In this document: piece after piece, positions 16,242-23,246 of the stretch
How positions within the stretch are numbered: the first letter of the stretch is position 1
Layout: the number at the start of each line of letters is the position of its first letter
Assembly (NCBI RefSeq): GCF_004114915.1
Contig: NZ_CP022219.1
Coordinates: 2,076,501 to 2,140,500, forward strand
Direction: 5' to 3'
From: Bradyrhizobium guangxiense
GTDB lineage: Bacteria; Pseudomonadota; Alphaproteobacteria; Rhizobiales; Xanthobacteraceae
Length of the DNA: 64,000 nucleotides
The notes under the pieces: model-generated
Told to the model about the DNA's origin: nothing
Databases searched by the model: none
Seen by the model: only the letters and a program-made list of their open reading frames with translations
Program-made: the position numbers and the translations under genes

Positions 16242-17474
16242 ATGCATAGGCTCGTAATTGCTGCGGCGGCAGCGCTGACGATTGTCGGAGGAGCAGCATT
16301 CGCGCAGGAAACCATCAAGTTCGGTTACATCGATCCGCTGTCCGGCGGTGGCGCCAGTGTCGGTGAAGGCGGTCTGAAGACGTTCCAGTATCTCGCCGAC
16401 GAGATCAACGCCAAGGGCGGCATCCTGGGCCGCAAGATCGAGATCCTGCCGCTCGACAACAAAACCAACCCGCAGGAAAGCCTGGTGCAGGCGCAGAAGG
16501 CGATCGACGCCGGCGCCCGCTTCATCACGCAAGGCAACGGCTCGTCGGTCGCCGCAGCGCTGTCCGACTTCGTGACCAAGAACAACACGCGCAATCCCGG
16601 CAAGGAAGTGCTCTACTTCAACTACGCCGCCGTCGATCCGAGCCTGACCAACGAAAAGTGCAGCTACTGGCATTTCCGCTGGGACGCCAGCTCCGACATC
16701 AAGATGGAGGCGCTCACCAGCTATATGAAGGATATTGCCGCGATCAAGAAGGTGTACCTGATCAACCAGGATTACTCCTTCGGCCAGTCGGTGCGCGCCG
16801 ACGCGCGCAAGATGCTGGGCGCCAAGCGTCCCGACATCCAAATCGTCGGTGACGAATTGCATCCGCTGCTGAAAATCACAGACTTCTCGCCTTACGTCGC
16901 CAAGATCAAGGCTTCCGGCGCCGATAGCGTCGTGACCGGCAACTGGGGCCAGGACATCGCACTGCTGCTCAAAGCTGCTGCGGATGCCGGCCTGAAGGTC
17001 AATTGGTACACCTACTATGCCGGCGGCGCTGGCGGTCCGACCGCGATCAAGCAGACCGGTCTCGACCATCAGGTGTTCCAGATCACCGAGGGCTTTGCCA
17101 ATTCTGGCCATCAGCCGGCGATGGACTTCGAAAAGGCTTTCCGCGCCAAGGTCAACATGTCGCTTTGGTATCCGCGTGCGGTCAACGAGATGCGCATGTT
17201 CAAGGCCGCGGCCGAGAAGGCCAACTCGCTCGACCCCGTGAAGGTCGCAGCGGCCCTAGAGGACCTCAAGTTCGAGGTGCTGGATGGTGGAGAGGGCGTC
17301 ATGCGCAAGGACGATCACCAGTTCTTCCAGCCGATCTATATCTCCTCCTTCGGCAAGCTTGCTGCAAACGAGCCGTTCGACGAGGAAGGCACCGGCTGGG
17401 GATGGCACCTGGTTTCCAAGGTCGACACCTCCAAGACGATGGTTCCCACAACCTGTAAGATGACCCGGCCGTAA
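16242..17474 (+). CDS. ABC transporter substrate-binding protein, branched-chain amino acid/amide type
   Basis: A 410-residue periplasmic binding protein of the Peripla_BP_6 (LivK) family. Residues 1-22 are a signal peptide (ending GGAAFAQE). Family motifs include IKFGYIDPLSGGGASVGEGG, here seen as FGYIDPLSG and KGGILGRKIEI, and the two-lobe fold pattern with the hinge after SADSVVTGNWG-like sequence ASGADSVVTGNWG. The ligand cannot be told from sequence; LivK relatives bind amino acids, amides, urea or aromatic acids. It is followed by stem-loops and then by two permease and two ATPase genes, a complete importer. Confidence 0.92.
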   Translation: MHRLVIAAAAALTIVGGAAFAQETIKFGYIDPLSGGGASVGEGGLKTFQYLADEINAKGGILGRKIEILPLDNKTNPQESLVQAQKAIDAGARFITQGNGSSVAAALSDFVTKNNTRNPGKEVLYFNYAAVDPSLTNEKCSYWHFRWDASSDIKMEALTSYMKDIAAIKKVYLINQDYSFGQSVRADARKMLGAKRPDIQIVGDELHPLLKITDFSPYVAKIKASGADSVVTGNWGQDIALLLKAAADAGLKVNWYTYYAGGAGGPTAIKQTGLDHQVFQITEGFANSGHQPAMDFEKAFRAKVNMSLWYPRAVNEMRMFKAAAEKANSLDPVKVAAALEDLKFEVLDGGEGVMRKDDHQFFQPIYISSFGKLAANEPFDEEGTGWGWHLVSKVDTSKTMVPTTCKMTRP

Positions 17475-17521
17475 GCTGGACCAGCTTTGCCTTCCCGCGG
17501 CCGGCAGCGGCTCGCGGGAAG
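17472..17521 (+). promoter_or_regulatory. Stem-loops between the binding-protein and permease genes
   Basis: Two hairpins lie just after the stop codon: AAGCTGG/CCAGCTT (about 17,473-17,487) and CTTCCCGCG (17,491-17,499) with CGCGGGAAG (17,513-17,521). There is no T-run. Such structures often protect the upstream message or stop part of the transcripts, giving more binding protein than permease. Confidence 0.45.
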
Positions 17522-17577
17522 GTCGCTGTTGCGGGTGGACCGACGAGCGTGCCGGCTTTTCTGTCCCGGCCATAGGT

Positions 17578-18534
17578 GTGAATACTGTGCTTGAACTGAT
17601 CGTTATATCGACGCTGAACGGTCTGCTGTTCGGCATGCTGCTGTTCCTGCTGTCGAGCGGCCTGACCGTCATCTTCAGCATGATGGGCGTGCTCAACTTC
17701 GCCCATGCCAGCTTCTACATGCTCGGCGCCTTCTTCGGCTATCAGCTCACGAAATGGATTGGCTTCTGGCCGGCGCTGCTGCTGGCACCGCTGCTGGTCG
17801 GCGCGATCGGCATGGCGGTCGAGCGCTACGGCCTGCGCAATACGCATAAACACGGCCACGTGGCGGAGCTGCTCCTGACATTCGGTCTTGCATTCGCGAT
17901 CGAAGAAATCGTGGCGATGATGTGGGGCAGGAGCCCCGTCGACTATCGCGTGCCGGCGCTGCTCGACTTTCCGGCCTTCACGATCTTCTCGACGAACTAT
18001 CCCGCCTACAAGATCTTCATGCTGGCCGTGTCGATCCTGATCTTCGTCGTGCTGCTGATGGTGCTCAAGCGCACGCGGGTCGGCCTGATCGTTCAAGCCG
18101 CGCTGACGCATCCCCACATGGTGGGGCATCTCGGTCACAATGTCGGACGCATATTCATGCTGGTGTTCGGCGTCGGCAGCGCGCTGGCGGGAATCGCCGG
18201 CGTGATCGCCGGTCCGGCGCTGGTGACGCAGTCCGATATGGCCGCGGCGCTGGGACCGATCCTGTTCGTGGTCATCGTGTTCGGCGGCCTGGGCTCCTTG
18301 CCCGGCGCCTTCATCGCCTCGCTGGTCATCGGCCTGATACAGACCTTTGCGGTGGCGCTGAACGGTTCGCTCGCAAGCGCCTTCGGTCCGCTCGATCCGT
18401 CGGCAGGGCCCTCTGTGCTCACCGACATCTGGAACGTGACCATCGCCCAGGTGGCGCCGATCGTGCCCTACCTGCTGCTGGTGATCATCCTGATCGTACG
18501 CCCCATGGGCCTGATGGGGACGCGCGAGACATGA
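17578..18534 (+). CDS. Branched-chain-type ABC permease, LivH family
   Basis: A 318-residue inner-membrane permease with about eight hydrophobic segments. It shows LivH signatures (LNGLLFGMLLFLLSSGLTVIF and NFAHASFYMLGAFF near the N-terminus; VVIVFGGLGSLPGAFIASLVIG near the C-terminus), the last carrying the EAA-like loop that contacts the ATPases. The GTG start is at 17578. The following permease gene overlaps its stop by four bases. Confidence 0.93.
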   Translation: MNTVLELIVISTLNGLLFGMLLFLLSSGLTVIFSMMGVLNFAHASFYMLGAFFGYQLTKWIGFWPALLLAPLLVGAIGMAVERYGLRNTHKHGHVAELLLTFGLAFAIEEIVAMMWGRSPVDYRVPALLDFPAFTIFSTNYPAYKIFMLAVSILIFVVLLMVLKRTRVGLIVQAALTHPHMVGHLGHNVGRIFMLVFGVGSALAGIAGVIAGPALVTQSDMAAALGPILFVVIVFGGLGSLPGAFIASLVIGLIQTFAVALNGSLASAFGPLDPSAGPSVLTDIWNVTIAQVAPIVPYLLLVIILIVRPMGLMGTRET

Positions 18535-19841
18535 ACGCCAAGACGACATCGACGGCGACATCGACATCGACGATCGCAGAGAAGCCGACGGGCGATGGCC
18601 TGCGTTTCTACGGCATATGGCTTGCCGGCATTGCCGTGCTGATCCTGCTGCCGCTGATCTTCTCCTCCGGCGGCTCGCTGACGTCCTTCAGCCTGATCGG
18701 CATCGCGATCGTGTTCGCGCTGTCCTACAACATCCTGCTCGGCCAGACCGGCCTCTTGTCGTTCGGCCATGCGGTCCATTACGGCCTCGGCGGCTTCGCC
18801 GCGTGCCACATGATGAATGCGGTGGTCTCGCACGGCTGGCCGATCCCGCTGCCGTTCATACCACTGTTCGGTGGGCTCGGCGGCCTGGTCTTCGCGATCA
18901 TCATCGGCTGGCTGATGACCAAGCGGGCCGGCACAGTGTTCTCGATGATCTCGCTCGGCATTGCCGAGCTGGTGGCGTCCTCCTCGCTCATCCTGCGATC
19001 GGTGTTTGGCGGCGAATCCGGGATTTCGACCGACCGCACCGCTCTGCCGAAGCTTCTCGGGTTGAGTTTCGGCCCACAGCTTCAGGTCTATTATCTGATC
19101 GCGTTCTGGCTGGTGATCTCGGCCATCGCGATGTATGCGCTGACGCGGACCCCGCTGGGGCGGATCAGCAATGCGGTGCGGGACAACCCCGAGCGCGTCC
19201 AGTTCATCGGCTATGACCCGCACGTGGTCCGCTATATCGCCTTCTGTTTTGCCGGGTTCTTCGCCGGTGTGGCAGGGGGATTGGCTGCGATCAACTTCGA
19301 GATCGCCAACGCCGCCTATCTCGGCGCGATCCAATCCGGCCTCGTGCTGTTCTCGACCTTCATTGGTGGCGTCGCCTTTTTCTTCGGACCCATCCTGGGT
19401 GCAATCCTCGTGACCTATCTTCAGCTCGGGCTGACCAGCGTCACTGGTGTGTGGCAACTCTATTTCGGCATTATCTTCATCGGCATCGTGATGCTGTCCC
19501 CCGGCGGCATCGCGGGGCTGGTGATGATGCACCGGCCGCTGGTTCGCGCCGGAACTCTGCCGACCGTGGTCCCTTCCTATCTGCTCGCAGCGGTGCCAAC
19601 CATGGCACTGGCTTGCGGCGTGATTCTGGCGATCGAATCGATCGCGCGCACGCATAGCGGTCAGGGCAACCCGATCAACCTGTTCGGCATTGCGTTCAAT
19701 CCGGCGTCGCCGATGACGTGGGCGAGTGCGGCGGTCCTCGTCGCCGGCGGCTTCGTCGTCGCGCGCCTGAGCTGGCGGCGGGTCGGCGATGCTTGGGACC
19801 GCGCGGCGACGGTCGCACGCGACCGGGGGGATTTGGCATGA
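18531..19841 (+). CDS. Branched-chain-type ABC permease, LivM family
   Basis: A 436-residue inner-membrane permease of the LivM family. It starts with a Thr/Ser-rich cytoplasmic segment and then has about ten membrane helices. Signatures are LSYNILLGQTGLLSFGHAVHYG, seen as LLGQTGLLSFGHA, and GRISNAVRDNPERVQFIGYD. The C-terminus is longer than usual by about 100 residues and adds one more membrane segment. ATG at 18531 overlaps the LivH stop; its own stop overlaps the next ATG by four bases. Confidence 0.93.
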   Translation: MNAKTTSTATSTSTIAEKPTGDGLRFYGIWLAGIAVLILLPLIFSSGGSLTSFSLIGIAIVFALSYNILLGQTGLLSFGHAVHYGLGGFAACHMMNAVVSHGWPIPLPFIPLFGGLGGLVFAIIIGWLMTKRAGTVFSMISLGIAELVASSSLILRSVFGGESGISTDRTALPKLLGLSFGPQLQVYYLIAFWLVISAIAMYALTRTPLGRISNAVRDNPERVQFIGYDPHVVRYIAFCFAGFFAGVAGGLAAINFEIANAAYLGAIQSGLVLFSTFIGGVAFFFGPILGAILVTYLQLGLTSVTGVWQLYFGIIFIGIVMLSPGGIAGLVMMHRPLVRAGTLPTVVPSYLLAAVPTMALACGVILAIESIARTHSGQGNPINLFGIAFNPASPMTWASAAVLVAGGFVVARLSWRRVGDAWDRAATVARDRGDLA

Positions 19842-20587
19842 CGGCAGCGATCGAAGTCCGCGCTGTCGAAAAGCGCTTTGGCAATGTCGGCATCATCCGC
19901 GATCTCAATCTCAGTGTCGCGCAAGGTGAGCGTCACGCCATCATCGGTCCGAACGGTGCCGGCAAGTCGACGACGTTCAATCTCATCAGCGGTCATATCA
20001 AGCCCACCTCGGGCGAGGTGAGGCTGAACGGCGATGTGATCTCCGGCATGAGGCCGTTCGAGATCAACCGGCGTGGCCTGTCGCGGTCGTTCCAGGTCAC
20101 CAACGTGTTCGCGCGCATGTCGGTCTGGGAGAACGTCCGTTGTGCGGTGCTGTGGGCGACGGGTCACCGTTACGCCTTCTGGAAGAACGTCGATAGCCTG
20201 CCGGAAGTGCGCGAGCGGACCGCGCAGATCCTCGACGACATCCATCTGACCCATCGTCGCGATGTTCCGGCCGGCTTGTTGACCTACGCCGAGCAGCGCG
20301 AGCTCGAGATCGGCATCACCATCGCCAGCGGTGCGACCGTCGTGATGCTGGACGAACCCACGGCGGGCATGAGTCACGCCGAGACCGACCGCGCGGTGTC
20401 CCTGATCCGGCGCCTGACCGAGGGCAAGACCCTGGTCATCGTCGAGCACGACATGAGTGTCGTGTTCGGCCTGGCCGACCGCATTTCGGTGCTGGTCTAC
20501 GGCCACATCATCGCTTCCGGCACACCGGAAGAGATCAGGCGCGACCCGAAAGTCAAGGAAGCCTATCTCGGCGAGGAGGCGCACTGA
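19838..20587 (+). CDS. ABC transporter ATP-binding protein, LivG family
   Basis: A 249-residue ATPase. Walker A is GPNGAGKST at residues 41-49, the family Q-loop is SRSFQVTNVF, the signature region is LLTYAEQRELEIG (a degenerate form of LSGGQ, common in LivG proteins), Walker B is VVMLDEPTAGM and the switch His is in IVEHDM. It works as a heterodimer with the next gene product to drive import. The start overlaps the permease stop (ATGA). Confidence 0.94.
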   Translation: MTAAIEVRAVEKRFGNVGIIRDLNLSVAQGERHAIIGPNGAGKSTTFNLISGHIKPTSGEVRLNGDVISGMRPFEINRRGLSRSFQVTNVFARMSVWENVRCAVLWATGHRYAFWKNVDSLPEVRERTAQILDDIHLTHRRDVPAGLLTYAEQRELEIGITIASGATVVMLDEPTAGMSHAETDRAVSLIRRLTEGKTLVIVEHDMSVVFGLADRISVLVYGHIIASGTPEEIRRDPKVKEAYLGEEAH

Positions 20588-21282
20588 TGCTCGAGGTCAG
20601 GGACCTGCACGCCTATTATGGCAAGAGCCACATTCTCCAGGGTGTCGATCTCGACGTTGCTGCGGGCGAGGTCGTCAGCCTGCTCGGTCGCAACGGCGTC
20701 GGACGTTCGACCACGGTCAAGGCGATCATGGGCGAGGTTGCTCCGCAAGGCACGATCCGCTTCAAAGGCAAGGACATTGCCGGGCTGCCGAGCTACAGGA
20801 TCGCGCGCCTCGGTCTCGGCTATGTGCCGGAGCATCGGGACATCTTTCCGAGTCTGACGGTCCGCCAGAATCTGCTCCTCGGCATCAAGGATACGCGACG
20901 TCCCGGCAAATGGCAGCTTCAGGACATGCTCGACATGTTTCCGAATCTTGCCGCGCGGGCCGATACGCCTGCAGGGGTGCTGTCGGGCGGCGAGAAGCAA
21001 ATGCTCACGACTTGCCGGACCTTGATGGGCGATCCCGATCTCATCATGATCGACGAGCCCACCGAAGGTCTTGCCCCGTTGATCGTACAGCAGGTCGGCG
21101 ATCTCATCGCCCGCATTGCGCAGGCCGGCGTCGCGATTCTGCTCGTCGAGCAGAAGCTGTCGATTGCGATGAAGATCTCCAACCGCGTTTACGTCATGGG
21201 GCACGGTCGTGTCGTCTTCGAAGGTACGCCCGAGCAATTGAGGTCAAACAGCAGCGTTCGCGCGCAATGGCTGGAAGTGTGA
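20587..21282 (+). CDS. ABC transporter ATP-binding protein, LivF family, with Arg in Walker A
   Basis: A 231-residue ATPase paired with LivG. The P-loop reads GRNGVGRST, with Arg where the catalytic Lys normally stands. Other motifs are intact: signature LSGGEKQM, Walker B LIMIDEPTEGL, and the switch region ILLVEQKL, where Gln follows Glu as is usual for LivF. The start shares a TGATG overlap with the LivG stop. The variant P-loop, which I recall in other bradyrhizobial LivF-like proteins, suggests an asymmetric transporter in which the LivG site does most of the hydrolysis. Confidence 0.93.
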   Translation: MLEVRDLHAYYGKSHILQGVDLDVAAGEVVSLLGRNGVGRSTTVKAIMGEVAPQGTIRFKGKDIAGLPSYRIARLGLGYVPEHRDIFPSLTVRQNLLLGIKDTRRPGKWQLQDMLDMFPNLAARADTPAGVLSGGEKQMLTTCRTLMGDPDLIMIDEPTEGLAPLIVQQVGDLIARIAQAGVAILLVEQKLSIAMKISNRVYVMGHGRVVFEGTPEQLRSNSSVRAQWLEV

Positions 21283-21778
21283 GGGCGCGCCCCGGTATCG
21301 CGCATCCCATGTAGGACGCAGATCCAGGTATCCGAGACCAGGACCAACGTCCCGGTGAAGGCCGGCATTGGAGCTGGGCAGCTTCCCGGCCGGACGAAAT
21401 CTCATCAGCGGCCTGCCGAGGTGTTTTAAACCGGCGGATTCGACGGCATTGCGCTCGTTGCCGCCGACAAGGGCTTCCGCCTGAAGCGGCTGATGTTCCT
21501 CAGCGTGGTCGGGAGGAAAGGCCCACAGCCGATCACGGCTCCCGCAGGCTTCCCCCGTCTCCATGGACCCAGCTTGCGGGGAATTAACTTGGTTCCGATC
21601 GGGTGCCCCTTTAACGTTCCTCGTCCGCTTATCACCCGTCGTCACGGATGCTTTGCACGTTCCTCGTTCCACAAGCGACCTGCGCGCAGGTGTGACAATT
21701 TACGAGGCTATGTTATTGTAAACAAAGCGAAATACGTTGAGTTACCATGCACGTGATGGCAGGCGCGTTGTTGAAATT
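21283..21778. other. Non-coding right end of the putative island
   Basis: About 500 bases with no convincing gene. Short open frames here lack ribosome binding sites and family resemblance; a stretch near 21,430-21,560 has coding-like composition in more than one frame and may be the remnant of a lost gene. The last 140 bases (from about 21,640) are clearly richer in A and T than the surroundings and end at the direct repeat. Confidence 0.4.
21692..21719 (+). promoter_or_regulatory. Candidate promoter for the sensor kinase and glnE
   Basis: GTGACA (21,692-21,697) and TATTGT (21,714-21,719) with a 16-base spacer match five and four positions of the standard -35 and -10 elements. It lies in the AT-rich end of the insert, 73 bases before the kinase start. 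It is the best candidate I see for reading the kinase and glnE after separation from the original promoter. Confidence 0.25.
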
Positions 21779-21798
21779 GGATACATGATCCGTGACGG
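21779..21798. repeat. Right copy of 20-bp direct repeat (putative attR)
   Basis: This is identical to 341-360. It encodes, with the next ten bases, the response-regulator ending GYMIRDGIR followed by TAA at 21,806-21,808, although no regulator gene precedes it here. The sensor kinase GTG start at 21,792 is inside the repeat. This is the expected scar of an insertion into an overlapping regulator-kinase pair. Confidence 0.7.
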
Positions 21799-23246
21799 CA
21801 TTCGGTAAACTCGTCCGCACCACGGCGTTCCGGCTGACGCTGGTCTATCTGCTGCTGTTCGCGATGTTCGCGGCTTCGCTGCTGGCCTATTTCGCCTGGA
21901 ATACGCGGCGGCTGATCACCGAGGAGATCACGCAGACGGTGAATGCCGAGACCTCCGAGATCAGTGAGATCTACGGCCGCCGCGGTCTGCGCAGCCTCGT
22001 GCTCGCGATCGAGTATCGGGCGCTGCGCCCGGGTGCCAACCTCTATCTCGTGACCACGCCGACCGGGCAGGCGATTGCCGGCAATGTCGGCTCGCTGGCG
22101 CCCGGCGTGATGGCGACGCGCGGCTGGTCGGAGACCGCCTACCGGCGCATCGAGGACGCCGACGACCGCGACCATCGTGCGTTGGTGCGCGTCACCGAGC
22201 TCGAGAATGGCTTCCGCCTGCTGATCGGCCGCGACCTTGCCGAGCGGCGGCGGCTGTTCGGCATCGTCGCCAAGGCGGCGCAATGGTCGGTCCTGATCGT
22301 CGTCGTGCTCGGCCTCGGTGGTGGCGTCTTCGTCGCGCGCCGTGTGCTCCGACGCATCGACGCCATGACGGGCACCGCACAGCGGATCATGACCGGCGAT
22401 CTCAGCGAGCGCCTGCCGGTCGGGCGCAGCGGCGACGAGCTCGATCGCCTCGCCGAGAACCTCAACGCCATGCTGGAGCGGATCGAGGCGCTGATGGCGG
22501 GGCTGAAGGAGGTCTCCGACAACATCGCCCATGATCTCAAGACGCCGCTGACGCGCCTGCGCAACCGCGCCGAGGAGGCGTTGGCGAAATCGGGCTGCGA
22601 GGCCGATTACCGGGCGGCGCTGGAGCGTACCATCGAGGAATCCGACGGTCTCATCCGCACCTTCAACGCGCTGCTGATGATTGCGCGCGCCGAATCGGGA
22701 CAAGCGCGCGGCAACATGGATGATTTCGACGCGGCCGACGTAGCCAACGGCATCCACGAGCTCTATGAGCCGCTCGCCGAAGAGGACGGCATGACCCTGA
22801 AGGTGAAGGCCGACCCGACACCGATTCACGCCAACCGCGAATTGATCAGTCAGGCGCTCGCCAATCTGGTCGAGAATGCGATCAAATATGGCAAGCCGGT
22901 CGCGCAGACCGGCGGAACCGTGATCAGCATGGACTCCCGGCAAATCACGATCGAGGCCAGGCGCGAGGGCGAGCATGTGCTGCTCAGCGTCACCGACCGC
23001 GGTCCTGGTATCCCCGAGGCCGATCGCGCGCACGCCGTGGAACGATTCGTGCGGCTGGAAGCGAGCCGCACGCTGCCGGGCTCCGGGCTCGGTCTCAGCC
23101 TCGCCTCGGCGGTTGCGACATTGCATGGTGGTGAATTGAGACTGGCCGACGCCCAGCCCGGTCTTGTCGCCACGCTGGTGCTCCCCGTGCGCGCCGGCGA
23201 CAGGGTTGCTCCGCCAATACCGGATGTGCCACAGAAGGTGGCATGA
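21792..23246 (+). CDS. Sensor histidine kinase (partner of the split-off response regulator)
   Basis: A 484-residue membrane kinase. Membrane segments are at about residues 12-34 and 162-185, with a periplasmic sensor part of about 125 residues between them. A HAMP domain follows, then the H-box around His247 (SDNIAHDLKTPLTRLR), the N-box (LVENAIKYG), and the G-boxes (DRGPGIPE and GSGLGLSL). The GTG start overlaps the remains of a response-regulator gene, so its partner is most likely the regulator at the left edge of the window, now 21 kb away. Its stop overlaps the glnE start (ATGA), so the two are translationally coupled. Confidence 0.93.
   Translation: MTAFGKLVRTTAFRLTLVYLLLFAMFAASLLAYFAWNTRRLITEEITQTVNAETSEISEIYGRRGLRSLVLAIEYRALRPGANLYLVTTPTGQAIAGNVGSLAPGVMATRGWSETAYRRIEDADDRDHRALVRVTELENGFRLLIGRDLAERRRLFGIVAKAAQWSVLIVVVLGLGGGVFVARRVLRRIDAMTGTAQRIMTGDLSERLPVGRSGDELDRLAENLNAMLERIEALMAGLKEVSDNIAHDLKTPLTRLRNRAEEALAKSGCEADYRAALERTIEESDGLIRTFNALLMIARAESGQARGNMDDFDAADVANGIHELYEPLAEEDGMTLKVKADPTPIHANRELISQALANLVENAIKYGKPVAQTGGTVISMDSRQITIEARREGEHVLLSVTDRGPGIPEADRAHAVERFVRLEASRTLPGSGLGLSLASAVATLHGGELRLADAQPGLVATLVLPVRAGDRVAPPIPDVPQKVA

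Larger units (their letters stand above)
361..21778. mobile_element. Putative 21.4-kb genomic island inserted between a response regulator and its kinase
   Basis: The segment is bounded by perfect 20-bp direct repeats. At the right copy the codons for a response-regulator C-terminus (GGA at 21,779 to TAA at 21,806) run into the GTG start of a sensor kinase at 21,792, the usual overlap of a two-gene operon, but no response regulator precedes it. The regulator itself is at the left end. The cargo is the membrane formate dehydrogenase with its accessory genes, a tandem TetR regulator and an ABC importer. No integrase, transposase or tRNA was found inside, so the element is either a decayed or in-trans mobilised island, or the result of recombination between short homologies. 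The boundaries are seen in the sequence; mobility is inferred. Confidence 0.6.

Noticed and set aside
18468..19655. Minus-strand open frame across the LivM permease
   Set aside because: It is opposite a membrane protein gene and shows the His/Gln/Asp-rich composition typical of an antisense frame.
21426..21756. Short open frames on both strands before the sensor kinase
   Set aside because: None has a ribosome binding site or a known domain. A decayed gene is possible but cannot be shown.
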